A stretch of 60,755 nucleotides of DNA from the NCBI GenBank assembly GCA_029233965.1, contig JARGOP010000026.1, forward strand, positions 1-60,755, in the 5' to 3' direction. This document shows positions 17,213 to 26,826 of this stretch, piece after piece. Under the pieces are notes generated by a model. It was not told where the DNA came from. It did no database searches and saw only the letters and a program-made list of their open reading frames with translations. Source of the DNA: Verrucomicrobiales bacterium (lineage in GTDB: Bacteria; Verrucomicrobiota; Verrucomicrobiia; Verrucomicrobiales; DEV007). The position numbers and the translations under genes were made by a program. The first letter of the stretch is position 1. Each line of letters starts with the position of its first letter.

Positions 17213-18130
17213 ATGAGTGAGGAAAACAGCACAGAGGAAACCCTGGCGGAATATGGCTACGGCAGCGGAGGCGTAGGGCGGAAGATCGCAATTGTGATCC
17301 TGTCGGTCCTTTTCGTCGGCGCGGCCATTGCCGCGATCTGGCTCGGGCGCCTCTGGAGTGAATCACAGTCCAATGCCCTCACCATGGAGCAGCAGCTCAA
17401 CGATTTCTCGGGTCGGGTCAGCGAGCTGGAAAACAAGAACGCCGAGCTTTCCTCTCTTCTTGCCGACAAGCAGGCCGAAATGGAGCGCCTCCGCGAGGAG
17501 TGGATTTCGCAGGTCGAAACTCTCAAGGACCAACACAAAGAGCAGCTGCAGCGGACCTACGCGCAGATGAACGAAATCGTTTACGACAGCCGTAAGACGC
17601 TCAGCTACATCGGTGACATTGAGACCCGCCTCCGCGACGGCCAGAATCTTGACACGAAGGAAGCCGCTGAATTGCAAAGCGTCATCAACGGACTGGTCTT
17701 TCTCCACGAGCAATACAAAAAACCTCTCAATGAATTCCGGGAGCTGAATCGCTATTTCAATCAGCAGCTCGCTCAGATTCAGGCAGGGGAAGCCGACCCG
17801 ATCGAGACGACCCCGCTCGGAAAGCGCATCTTTCAGAACAAAAAGTTCAAAGAGGAGCGGAACCAGTACTTTGAGAACCAGGGTCGTCTCTCTGCTCTCA
17901 CGGAAGCCCGCAACCGGGTCGCCACCGCCTACAGCAACGCCCAGCGCCAGATGGCCGGGGTCTCTCTCGATATCAACCAATACCTCGCCCAGCTCGAATC
18001 AGTGGTCGATTCGAACGAGAGAAGCGCCGAAGACGTCACCGCCTTCTTCGAGAAATCGAAAGAGATCCTCAAAATTCATGACAAAATCCTGAGTATCGAG
18101 CCGCCGAAAACGCCGACAATTCAGCCATAG
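17213..18130 (+). CDS. Membrane-anchored coiled-coil protein, unknown function
   Basis: A protein of 305 aa. A short cytoplasmic tail (residues 1-24) is followed by one membrane span (about 25-45, start IAIVILSVLFVG), then a long helical region with strong heptad character at about 60-135 and more helices to the C terminus, which ends in a Pro/Thr tail. No enzymatic motif is visible. The layout recalls bacterial envelope scaffolds or septum-linked proteins, but I do not assign a family. It lies upstream of the efflux operon on the same strand, separated by 117 bp that contain the operator at 18197, so it is probably a separate transcription unit. AAGG precedes the ATG. Confidence 0.8.
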   Translation: MSEENSTEETLAEYGYGSGGVGRKIAIVILSVLFVGAAIAAIWLGRLWSESQSNALTMEQQLNDFSGRVSELENKNAELSSLLADKQAEMERLREEWISQVETLKDQHKEQLQRTYAQMNEIVYDSRKTLSYIGDIETRLRDGQNLDTKEAAELQSVINGLVFLHEQYKKPLNEFRELNRYFNQQLAQIQAGEADPIETTPLGKRIFQNKKFKEERNQYFENQGRLSALTEARNRVATAYSNAQRQMAGVSLDINQYLAQLESVVDSNERSAEDVTAFFEKSKEILKIHDKILSIEPPKTPTIQP

Positions 18131-18196
18131 ACGGTCCTTCCCGTTCTTCGTGGCGACGAGCTTTTTGACGATAAAAAACCTAATTTTTGCTTGCCG

Positions 18197-18218
18197 GTTT
18201 CAAACAACTGTTTGAAAC
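18197..18218. promoter_or_regulatory. Candidate TetR operator (22-bp inverted repeat)
   Basis: GTTTCAAACA and TGTTTGAAAC are perfect 10-bp arms separated by two bases. The site ends 29 nt before the ATG of the TetR-OMF fusion gene. Size and symmetry are typical for TetR-family repressors, and the neighbouring product carries a TetR DNA-binding domain, so autoregulation is the simple reading. A TTGACG element at 18165-18170 could be a -35 box, but I could not place a convincing -10. Confidence 0.75.
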
Positions 18219-18247
18219 GTCTGTTGGAGACAGTCGTCTCCCTTTCC

Positions 18248-20410
18248 ATGGCCAAGGCAAATCTGCAGCAATCTGAAACGAAGACCCGTATCCTCGATAC
18301 GGCGGAACAGCTGTTTTCAGATCACGGGTTCCGGGATGTTTCCCTGAGGCAAATCACCCGCGAAGCCGGGGTCAATATCGCTTCCGTGAATTATCATTTC
18401 GGTTCGAAAGAAGCCCTCATCGCCGAAGTACTTACTCAGGTTATCGCGCCGATCAATGAACAGCGTTTGCGCCTCCTCGACGAGGTCGAAGCGCGCTATG
18501 AAGGGCGTCCGGTTCCGATTGAGGAGATCCTCGAGTCGGTCCACCGCCCCGTCGTAAACCAGCTCACGGCATCCCCTCATCAGTCTTCAGTGTACCTCAA
18601 ACTCGCGGGCCGCTGTCTCGCGGAGCCAACTGAAAACTTTTCGGAGACGCTCGTGAATCTCTTCCGCGAAATGATCAGCCGCTTCATGAAGGCGGTTTCC
18701 TTTTCCCTCCCCCACGTGGCCGACACCGATCTCTTCTGGCGCATGCATTTCTCATTCGGGACGATGGTGTATGCACTCACGCATGGAGACCGGGTCACCC
18801 TCTTTTCGCAGGGACGGGTTCAGTCCACTGATCCGGAAGATATCCTGCGCCGCCTGATTGACTTCACCGCGGCCGGATTGCGGGCCGAATCCAGCGCGAT
18901 CGAAAAAGCACCGCCGAAAAAGACGCAGCCGAAAAAGAAGAAGGGAACCGCGGCTGCCGTCTCCGCCCTCGCTGCCCTCCTGCTTCTGAGCAGTTGCGAA
19001 TCCCTTTCCCCGCCCGACGCAAAGCACTTTGCTTCGGTGCAGGCCCCGGGGCACTGGATCGCCGGGAGTTCCTATCGTCCCGATACATTCCCCGACAGGC
19101 ACTGGATTGAAAACTTCTCGGATCCGAACCTTACGGCATTCGTCGATTCCGTCCTCGAAAACAACAAGGACCTCAAGGCGGCCCAGTCGAGAATCGAGAT
19201 CGCGAGGACCGCAGCCAACATCACGGCGGCCGATCTCTATCCACAGCTTCAGGGCGGTGGATCGGGCGCGCGGAACCTGCAGAACTTCATCGGGCTTCCG
19301 ATTCCGGGAACGCCTCCGGGGACCGTTCTCTCGACGCGGAACAATCAGTTCGGACTCTCCCTCGACCTGAGCTGGGAGATTGATCTCTGGGGCAGAATCC
19401 GTGCCGCGACGAAAGCTTCGGTCGCGGAGTTTGAAGCCTCTGAATATGATCGGGCCACGGCGGAACTTTCCCTCACGGGGCAGGCCGCGAAAGCCTGGTT
19501 CGCTCTGGCAGAAGCCAGGGATCAGGTCGCCCTCACGAAATCGACGATTCAAACTTTCTCGGGAACGGAAGCGCTTCTCCGCGACCGCTTTGAGTCCGGC
19601 ATCGAAGAGAACGGGAGAAACTTCGCCTCGGAGCTTCTTCTCGCCGCCGCCGACGTTTCGAGGGCTCAGGCATCGCTTCAGAACCAGCTCGATCTCGCCC
19701 AGCGGACCTCCCGCCAACTGGAAGTCCTGGCCGGCCGCTACCCCGCGGGCGAGGCCGGCAAGACGGCCGAACTGCACGGTTTTCCCGGCCGGGTTCCGGC
19801 AGATCTGCCATCCACCCTTCTTGAGCGACGCCCTGATCTGGCCGCCGCCGAACGCCGCATCGCGGCAGCGGACGAACGCGTCTTCGAAGCGAAACGTTCC
19901 CTGCTTCCGGCGATTGGCCTGACGAGCAGCTTTGGAACCTCGAGTGAAGATGTCAGTCAGCTCCTCGACAGCGGCTTCACGGTCTGGGGAGTGGCGGGAA
20001 ATCTCGCGCAACCGATTCTCCAGGGAGGTCGGCTCCGCGCCAACATCGCACGGCGTCAGGCTGAGTTGGAGCTGTCCGCCACGGAGTTCGAACAGGCGGC
20101 GCTGACCGCTTTCTCCGAAGTCGAAAACGCGCTCGCCTCGGAAGAGTTCCTCAGCAATCGCGTCACCGCGCTCATTCGCACGGCCCGCCTTTCGGCCGAA
20201 GCCTATGAACGTGCCCGCAGCGAATTTGAAAACGGCACCGGAGACATTCTCACGGTCCTGGCCTCCCAGCAGCAGGAATTCACGGCCCGTTCGCAGTTGC
20301 TCAGCGTCCGGCGACTGCGCCTCGAAAACCGGGTCGATCTCTATCTCGCACTCGGCGGAAGTTTCCGCCCTTACGATCCCCCTCCATCGACAAAGAAGAC
20401 TGAATCATGA
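18248..20410 (+). CDS. TetR regulator fused in frame to an outer membrane efflux factor
   Basis: One uninterrupted frame of 720 aa. Residues 12-60 are a TetR helix-turn-helix domain (FRDVSLRQITREAGVNIASVNYHFGSK), continuing to about 215 as a CecR/CerR-like C-terminal domain. A Lys/Pro-rich linker (about 216-231) runs into a hydrophobic stretch and lipobox LLLSSC with Cys250. Residues 251-720 are a TolC/NodT-type outer membrane factor with two OEP repeats (WWIE-like HWIENFSDPNL, LSWEIDLWGRI, LLERRPDLAAAERR). I found no ATG or stop at the junction; a TTG at the linker is the only weak internal start. The stop overlaps the adaptor gene (ATGA). Start ATG 18248 chosen over an upstream TTG at 18191 that would lie before the operator. 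Confidence 0.9.
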   Translation: MAKANLQQSETKTRILDTAEQLFSDHGFRDVSLRQITREAGVNIASVNYHFGSKEALIAEVLTQVIAPINEQRLRLLDEVEARYEGRPVPIEEILESVHRPVVNQLTASPHQSSVYLKLAGRCLAEPTENFSETLVNLFREMISRFMKAVSFSLPHVADTDLFWRMHFSFGTMVYALTHGDRVTLFSQGRVQSTDPEDILRRLIDFTAAGLRAESSAIEKAPPKKTQPKKKKGTAAAVSALAALLLLSSCESLSPPDAKHFASVQAPGHWIAGSSYRPDTFPDRHWIENFSDPNLTAFVDSVLENNKDLKAAQSRIEIARTAANITAADLYPQLQGGGSGARNLQNFIGLPIPGTPPGTVLSTRNNQFGLSLDLSWEIDLWGRIRAATKASVAEFEASEYDRATAELSLTGQAAKAWFALAEARDQVALTKSTIQTFSGTEALLRDRFESGIEENGRNFASELLLAAADVSRAQASLQNQLDLAQRTSRQLEVLAGRYPAGEAGKTAELHGFPGRVPADLPSTLLERRPDLAAAERRIAAADERVFEAKRSLLPAIGLTSSFGTSSEDVSQLLDSGFTVWGVAGNLAQPILQGGRLRANIARRQAELELSATEFEQAALTAFSEVENALASEEFLSNRVTALIRTARLSAEAYERARSEFENGTGDILTVLASQQQEFTARSQLLSVRRLRLENRVDLYLALGGSFRPYDPPPSTKKTES

Positions 20411-21582
20411 AACGTTTTGGCAAAGTCATCATTGGCCTCGCAATTTTCTTCGTCGGCATCGCCTTCTCTGTCCTCCTCTGGATCACCCGTCCGGAGGCGG
20501 CAAAGAAAGAGAATGTGGTGAACCTTCCGGTCGTGGAATACATGACGGTGAGCAAGGGCGAAGAAGTCTTCCAGCTTCCCTCCCAGGGCATCATTCAACC
20601 TGACAAGCGTACTCAACTCTCTGCGGAAGTGGGCGGAAAAGTGATTGAAGTCTCTCCCGCCTTCGAGGCGGGCATGCAGGTGGCGAAGGGCGATATCCTC
20701 ATCCGGATTGATAAGACCGACTATGAAGCAATCGAAGCCCAGGCGGCGAGCACCCTCGCGGAAGCAGAAGTGACCCTCGTTTCGGAGGAGGCAAAAGCGG
20801 ATCAGGCGATGCGAGACTGGAGGCGCCTCGGCAATCCGGGGGAACCGACCGAACTCCTTGCCCGGAAACCACAACTCAACAGTGCGCGTGCCCGTGTCGC
20901 CTCCGCCCGGGCCGCCCTCGCAAAGGCGAAGAATGACGTGGAGCGAACCACTGTTCGCGCCCCCTACGACGGAGTCATCGCCTCGACTTCGACCGAGCTG
21001 GGAAACTACCTTGCCCCCGCAGCTCCCGTTGCGGAAATCTACACAGCCTCCCCTTTTGAAGTCCGGCTTCCTTTGTCAGTGGACAGTGCCGCTTTTCTTC
21101 CCGGCAATGCGAAGGGGGAACCCACGGGAACCGCGAAAATTCAGGCCACCGCCGCCGGGAAGACACGACGATGGAAGGCCGAGATCGTTCGCAGCGAAGG
21201 TGAAATCGACCGCGCCACCCGGTCGCTCTATCTCATTGCCCGAATCGGTGCCCCGATTGACCCGGGCGGTATTGAGATGCGCCCCGGTCTCTACGTCGAC
21301 GCTTCCATTCCGAGCCGCCCCCTTCCTGACGTGGCCAAAATCCCTTTCCGTGCCTTTCGAGATCTGAACGAAGTCGTCATCATCACCGAAAGCAATCAAA
21401 TCGATTTCCGCAAGGTGACCGTAATCCACCGTGAGGGGGACTTCGTCTACGTCAGCGACGGGCTCAAAGAAGGCGAAAAAGTCACCCTGACGGAACTCCC
21501 CGATCTTGTCGCGGGGATGAAAGTGGATGCGTCACCGGCAAAAACCCCGACCGAAAAGTCAGCCACCTCTATCTCCGAATAA
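20407..21582 (+). CDS. RND efflux periplasmic adaptor (MFP)
   Basis: A membrane fusion protein of 391 aa that bridges the inner membrane pump to the outer membrane channel. One N-terminal anchor (start FGKVIIGLAIFFVGIAFSVL) is followed by the biotinyl/lipoyl half-motif GGKVIEVSPAFEAGMQVAKGD, a short helical hairpin (about 110-180), the second lipoyl half RAPYDGVIASTSTELGNYL, and a beta-barrel and proximal domain. It overlaps the fusion gene by 4 nt upstream and is followed one nt after its stop by the pump, so the three genes form one transcript. Confidence 0.94.
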   Translation: MKRFGKVIIGLAIFFVGIAFSVLLWITRPEAAKKENVVNLPVVEYMTVSKGEEVFQLPSQGIIQPDKRTQLSAEVGGKVIEVSPAFEAGMQVAKGDILIRIDKTDYEAIEAQAASTLAEAEVTLVSEEAKADQAMRDWRRLGNPGEPTELLARKPQLNSARARVASARAALAKAKNDVERTTVRAPYDGVIASTSTELGNYLAPAAPVAEIYTASPFEVRLPLSVDSAAFLPGNAKGEPTGTAKIQATAAGKTRRWKAEIVRSEGEIDRATRSLYLIARIGAPIDPGGIEMRPGLYVDASIPSRPLPDVAKIPFRAFRDLNEVVIITESNQIDFRKVTVIHREGDFVYVSDGLKEGEKVTLTELPDLVAGMKVDASPAKTPTEKSATSISE

Positions 21583-21583
21583 C

Positions 21584-24500
21584 GTGAGTGAAGAATACAA
21601 AGACTCCGGAGTGATTTACTGGTTCAGCCGCAACCATGTCGCGGCGAACTTTCTCATGCTCCTCATTGTCGTGATCGGACTCGGGACCTGGCCGTCGATC
21701 AAAAAAGAGATTTTCCCCGAGATCTCGATCGACGCAATCAACGTCACTGTCCCCTACCCGAACGCAACTCCGACCGAGGTGGAAAAGGGAATCATCGTGC
21801 CCATCGAAGAGGCGATCCAGGACGTCGACGGCATCGACACGATTCGGTCGTATGCGAATCAGGGAAACGCCACCGTCACCGTGGAAGTTGCGACCGGGTA
21901 CGATCCCCGCAACGTCATGGACGACGTGAAAACGCGCGTCGATGCAATTCAGAACATCGCGGAGGAAGCCGAGGAACCCATTCTCGAAGAGATCCTCATT
22001 AAGGCGCAGGTAATGAGCGTTTCCGTATCGGCCGACACCGACGAGCGAACCCTGCGTGAGCTCGCGGAACAGGTCCGCACCGGTCTCCTCACCTACAAAG
22101 GAACAGACCAGCCCGTGACCCAGGCGGCTCTCGCCGGGGTTCGCGAGTATGAAATCTCGATTGAGGTTTCGGAGCAGACCCTGCGACAGTACGGCCTCAC
22201 TTTCGATCAGGTTGCCGGAGCAGTGAGGCGCGCCTCACTCGACTTACCGGGCGGCTCCGTGAAAACCGAAGGCGGCGAAGTGCTATTGCGCACCGAGCAA
22301 AGACGATACTCCGCGGAGGAATTTCGTGACATCATCGTGATCACGCGCCCCGACGGCTCGCGAGTCGAGCTCGGTGATATCGCCACGATCATTGATGGAT
22401 TTGAAGAAGACTCCATTGAGACCCGGTTCGACGGAAGACCCTCCATCCTCATCAACGTCTTCCGCGTCGGCAATGAAGACACCATCAAAATCGCCGACAC
22501 CGTCAAAAAATATGTCTACGAAGTCGCGCCCGACGCCCTGCCCGAAGGCGTGACTCTTGAAATCTGGAAGGACGATTCACTCTATCTCTCCGGACGACTC
22601 AACCTCCTCGCGAAAAACGGAATCTTCGGACTCATCCTCGTCGCCCTGGTCCTGACCCTGTTCCTGCGCCCCAGCCTTGCACTGCTCGTCTCAATCGGCA
22701 TCCCCGTGTCCTTCGCCGGAGCGATTGCCTTGATGCCCTACACCGGGATTTCGATCAACATGATCTCCCTCTTCGCATTCATTCTTGTTCTCGGGATCGT
22801 GGTCGATGACGCGATTGTTGTCGGGGAAAATGTCTACAGCAGGATGCAGAGAGGGGAACCCCCCCGGGACGCAGCCCCGCGCGGAACTCATGAAGTCGGT
22901 ATCGTCGTCGTCTTCGGCATTCTTACGACGGCGATGGCCTTCACGCCGATGCTCGGGCTCAGCGGTGTGAGTGGCAAGATCTGGCCTAACATCCCCCTAA
23001 TCGTCATCCCCACCCTGCTCTTCTCGCTCCTTCAGTCCAAGCTCATCCTGCCGTCACACCTCGCCCTCCTGAAGCCCGTGAGTGAAGAAAAGGAACCCGG
23101 GCCCATCATTCGTTTTCAGCGTCTTTTCTCCCGCGGGCTTGAGGTTTTCATCGACCGGTATTTCCGTCCGGTGCTCTCCTTTTCCCTTCGGAATCGATAT
23201 CTCGTCCTCATCGCTTTCCTCTCCATTTTCGTGATCACGATCGGCACCGTCGGCTCGGGCCATATCAAGTTTGTTTTCTTTCCGGAAGTGGAGACCGACG
23301 TCATCAATGCGAAAATCAAGATGGCACAGGGAGTCTCCTTTGAGACCACCGAGGCAGCCGTCCGGAAGATTGAAAAAAACGCCTTCACCCTGAACGAAAA
23401 GTTCAAGGGACCGGACGGCGAAGGAGTCATCAAGCACATGTTGGCAAGCGTCGGCACACAACCCCTCCTCCAGGGAATGGGGGCCCCGGGAGGCATGATG
23501 CCGAAAGGCAACAACCTCGGTGAGGTGACGATCGAACTTCGCCCCTCCACCGAACGGGATGCCACGGGAGTTGAAATCGTCTCGGAGTGGCGGAAACTCG
23601 TCGGCCCGATTCCTGGCGCCGTCGAACTGACCTTCGCGACAGAATCGGCCGCCGGCGGTAACGCGATCGATCTCGAGATCGTCGGTGACAATCTGGATGA
23701 TCTCGAAAAGGCGACCGACGAAGCCAAGGCCGCTCTCGCCGAATTCTCCGGAGTGATCGACATTTCCGACTCCGATGTCGAAGGCAAAAGAGAGCTCAAG
23801 CTCAACATCCTGCCACGGGGAACCGCCCTCGGACTTCGGCTCGATGATGTGGCGCGTCAGGTGCGGCAGGGTTTCTACGGTGATCTCATCCAACGACTTC
23901 AGCGCGGCAAAAATGAGGTCGAGGTCTATGTCCGCTACCCTCTCACCGAACGCGCTTCCATTGCCGATCTGCAGAACATCAAAATTCGCACGCCGGACGG
24001 GGCCGAGGTCCCTTTTTCAGAAGTTGCCACCGTCGAGTTCGGCCGCAGCAACGCGACGATTCAACGCACCGACCAGCAGCGCGCGATCCGGATCACGGCG
24101 GACGTCGACAAGGCGCAGGGCACGAACGCGACTGAAGTGGTTCGCTCTTTAACGGCCGGCAGTGTAGAGAAAACGAAGTTCCAGCTTTGGCGGGAGAACA
24201 TTCAAAACCTGCTTCGCGAAAAAACAGGCCGGCCTCCCCTTCCGGAAGTCGACAAGGGAGCTCTCGAAAAAATCGTCGGGAAATATCCCGGTGTTCAATA
24301 CAGCTTCGAAGGCGAACAGAAAGATCAAAACGAATCAGTCAGCGAAATGGGGAGCAAGGCCGTTCTCGCCCTTCTCGGCATGTACATTCTCATGGCGATT
24401 CCCCTGCGATCCTACATTCAGCCGGTCATCGTCATGTCCGTGATCCCCTTCGGACTTGTCGGCGCTGTTTTCGGTCATCTCCTCATGGGATTCAATTTTT

Positions 24501-24874
24501 CGATCATGAGCATGTGCGGCATCGTCGCGCTCGCCGGAGTGGTCGTGAACGACAGTCTCGTCCTTGTCGATTATGTGAATCGCCACGTTAAAGACGGCCA
24601 GTCGATCCACGATGCCGCCTCGGAGGCCGGCGCAGCCCGCTTTCGACCGATTCTCCTCACCTCGCTGACGACCTTTGCCGGCCTCACGCCGATGCTTCTG
24701 GAAACAGATGTGCAGGCGAGATTCCTCATCCCCATGGCCGTCTCGCTCAGTTTCGGCATCCTTTTTGCCACGGTGATCACCCTGATCCTGGTGCCCTGCA
24801 TCTACCTGATGCTCGAGGATGTCGCCCGCCGTTTCGGTCATGACCGGGTTAAACACCTGCAATCCGGGGATTAA
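21584..24874 (+). CDS. RND-family efflux permease
   Basis: An inner membrane proton-driven pump of 1096 aa (AcrB/MMPL-superfamily). It has the usual 12-span duplicated layout with two large periplasmic loops. TM4 contains the proton-relay acidic pair in GIVVDDAIVVGENV, and the second half has GVVVNDSLVLVDYVNR. The porter region begins FPEISIDAINVTVPYPNATPTEVEKGI. Shape and motifs fit the HAE (drug) type rather than the heavy-metal type. The likely start is GTG 21584, one base after the adaptor stop, because the family N terminus (YWFSRNHVAANFLM) follows soon after. Substrate unknown. Confidence 0.94.
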   Translation: MSEEYKDSGVIYWFSRNHVAANFLMLLIVVIGLGTWPSIKKEIFPEISIDAINVTVPYPNATPTEVEKGIIVPIEEAIQDVDGIDTIRSYANQGNATVTVEVATGYDPRNVMDDVKTRVDAIQNIAEEAEEPILEEILIKAQVMSVSVSADTDERTLRELAEQVRTGLLTYKGTDQPVTQAALAGVREYEISIEVSEQTLRQYGLTFDQVAGAVRRASLDLPGGSVKTEGGEVLLRTEQRRYSAEEFRDIIVITRPDGSRVELGDIATIIDGFEEDSIETRFDGRPSILINVFRVGNEDTIKIADTVKKYVYEVAPDALPEGVTLEIWKDDSLYLSGRLNLLAKNGIFGLILVALVLTLFLRPSLALLVSIGIPVSFAGAIALMPYTGISINMISLFAFILVLGIVVDDAIVVGENVYSRMQRGEPPRDAAPRGTHEVGIVVVFGILTTAMAFTPMLGLSGVSGKIWPNIPLIVIPTLLFSLLQSKLILPSHLALLKPVSEEKEPGPIIRFQRLFSRGLEVFIDRYFRPVLSFSLRNRYLVLIAFLSIFVITIGTVGSGHIKFVFFPEVETDVINAKIKMAQGVSFETTEAAVRKIEKNAFTLNEKFKGPDGEGVIKHMLASVGTQPLLQGMGAPGGMMPKGNNLGEVTIELRPSTERDATGVEIVSEWRKLVGPIPGAVELTFATESAAGGNAIDLEIVGDNLDDLEKATDEAKAALAEFSGVIDISDSDVEGKRELKLNILPRGTALGLRLDDVARQVRQGFYGDLIQRLQRGKNEVEVYVRYPLTERASIADLQNIKIRTPDGAEVPFSEVATVEFGRSNATIQRTDQQRAIRITADVDKAQGTNATEVVRSLTAGSVEKTKFQLWRENIQNLLREKTGRPPLPEVDKGALEKIVGKYPGVQYSFEGEQKDQNESVSEMGSKAVLALLGMYILMAIPLRSYIQPVIVMSVIPFGLVGAVFGHLLMGFNFSIMSMCGIVALAGVVVNDSLVLVDYVNRHVKDGQSIHDAASEAGAARFRPILLTSLTTFAGLTPMLLETDVQARFLIPMAVSLSFGILFATVITLILVPCIYLMLEDVARRFGHDRVKHLQSGD

Positions 24875-24921
24875 GCATTGTCATGACCGCAGCCTGACCC
24901 AATATTGGAACCGACGTTTGT

Positions 24922-26748
24922 ATGAGGAGACGGAACCGCTGGCTGATAAGACGACTGGGGCACAGGATCGGGAGCTTTATCGGGGAAAACTCGATCGATT
25001 TCCTGCCCATCCGGAAGGGCTTTCAGGGCTATCAACCCGGGGATCTCCGGGCCGATGCACTCTCAGGCCTGAACGTCGCCCTGCTTGCCTTCCCTCAGGG
25101 CATGGCCTACGCCGTGATCGCCGATCTTCCGATCCAGTATGGCGTCGTTTCCGGAGCCATTGCCGCGATCATCGCCCCGCTCTTTGCCGGATCGAGGCAC
25201 ACCATTCTCGGTCCAACGAACGCGACCGCTTTCATGTTGTTCGCCAGTTTTGCCGCTTTTTCCTCGGCGGACCGGCTCTTTTATCTTCCCATGCTCGTTC
25301 TCCTCATCGGAGTCCTGCTTACGATCGGAGCCCTTTTCCGCGTTGCCGAGCTGGTTCAATACGTGAGCCGATCTGTCGTCGTCGGCTACATCACAGCGGC
25401 CGCAGTACTCATCATCGCCAATCAGATGCGGCATGTCCTCGGCGTGGAACTGCCCGATGCCATCTCTGAAGGACCGAAGACCTTTTTCACGATCATCCAG
25501 GGCACCGCTGCGGAGTTCACCCATCTGAAATGGCAACCCGTGACCCTTTCCGCGGCTACTTTTCTGATCTGGTTTTTCCTGAGGAAGAAACTGCCGAAAC
25601 TGCCGGTTTTTGCGATCACTCTGCTTCTCGTCTCGCTCGCCTACTATTTCCTCCATCGCTATGCACACTGGGAAGTCGCCACCTTTGAGGCCTTCGCGAT
25701 TTCTGATCTGAAACCCCGCCTTCCTGAAATCAGCAGCCGCGGAATTTTCACCGATCTCAGCCGCTTGATCGGACTCGCCTTTTCGATCGCTTTTCTCGCC
25801 GCACTGGAAAATTCCGTCATGTCGAAGACTCTTGCGAGTCGGGTCGGGGACCGGCCCGATGTGAATCAGGACATGCTGAGCGTTGGCCTCGCCAACCTCG
25901 CCGCTTCCGTGACCGGGGGAATGCCGGCCTCAGGATCACTGACCCGTTCGGCGCTCAATTTTTCAAGTGGTGCCGTATCCCGTCTTTCCAGCATTTTCAG
26001 CGGACTTCTCTGTATCGCAGGTCTGCTTCTCCTCGGCGACTACATGGTTCATGTTCCGAAATGCAGCCTTGCGATGCTGGTCATGTGTATTGCTGCTTCC
26101 GTGATCAACCAACACCACATTCGGATTTCGCTCTACGCGACGTCCTCTGACGCGGCGGTGCTTCTCACGACGTTTATCGCCGCTCTTGTGATGCCACTCA
26201 ACGTCGCAATCTTCCTTGGCGTCGGCATTTCGATCATGCTTTACCTGAGAGCAGCGAGTCGCCCCTACCTTACCGAGTATGAGTTCTCCGAACACGGTGA
26301 GCTGCGCGAGGCGGGTGAAAAACGAACCCGTCCCATGCCTGCGATTTCCATCGTGCACGTCGAGGGTGATCTTTTCTTCGGCGCCGCCGAGCTTTTTCGC
26401 ACGCAGATCCAGAAGACGTCACTGGATCCGGATCTCAGAGTCATCATTCTGAGACTGAAAAACGCCCGCCACCTCGATGCCACGAGCGTCGTTGCCCTCG
26501 AGGAGATGGTCCAGTTCCTCAACGCTCACGGCCGCCATGTCATCATCAGCGGGGCGACGAAGGAGGTCTATCGGGTCCTCAAGAACGCCGGAACCGTCGA
26601 GGTCATTGGCCGAAGCAACATTTTTGCGAACAATCCCAGGAATCCGAATCTCTCGACGAGAAACGCTTTGAAACGGGCGCAGGAGCTGCTGGGAACGACA
26701 GAGGCCGACATCCGGATTTTCTACGATCCGAACAAGGACAAAAAGTAA
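24922..26748 (+). CDS. SulP-family anion transporter with STAS domain
   Basis: A protein of 608 aa. Residues about 35-430 hold the 14-helix SulP transport core (DLRADALSGLNVALLAFPQGMAYAVIA, LGPTNATAFM, SVTGGMPASGSLTRSALNF). Residues about 470-590 form a cytoplasmic STAS domain with the DATS loop seen in anti-sigma antagonists and SulP proteins. SulP carriers move sulfate, bicarbonate or dicarboxylates. It lies 47 nt after the RND pump on the same strand and might be cotranscribed, but there is no overlap and no functional link is clear. Confidence 0.93.
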   Translation: MRRRNRWLIRRLGHRIGSFIGENSIDFLPIRKGFQGYQPGDLRADALSGLNVALLAFPQGMAYAVIADLPIQYGVVSGAIAAIIAPLFAGSRHTILGPTNATAFMLFASFAAFSSADRLFYLPMLVLLIGVLLTIGALFRVAELVQYVSRSVVVGYITAAAVLIIANQMRHVLGVELPDAISEGPKTFFTIIQGTAAEFTHLKWQPVTLSAATFLIWFFLRKKLPKLPVFAITLLLVSLAYYFLHRYAHWEVATFEAFAISDLKPRLPEISSRGIFTDLSRLIGLAFSIAFLAALENSVMSKTLASRVGDRPDVNQDMLSVGLANLAASVTGGMPASGSLTRSALNFSSGAVSRLSSIFSGLLCIAGLLLLGDYMVHVPKCSLAMLVMCIAASVINQHHIRISLYATSSDAAVLLTTFIAALVMPLNVAIFLGVGISIMLYLRAASRPYLTEYEFSEHGELREAGEKRTRPMPAISIVHVEGDLFFGAAELFRTQIQKTSLDPDLRVIILRLKNARHLDATSVVALEEMVQFLNAHGRHVIISGATKEVYRVLKNAGTVEVIGRSNIFANNPRNPNLSTRNALKRAQELLGTTEADIRIFYDPNKDKK

Positions 26749-26826
26749 TCGCGATGGTGAGTTCCTCGGACAGGGGAAACATCGCTTCAGTTGCGAATCA
26801 AAGGATGAGCGTTATTTTATTCTCCT

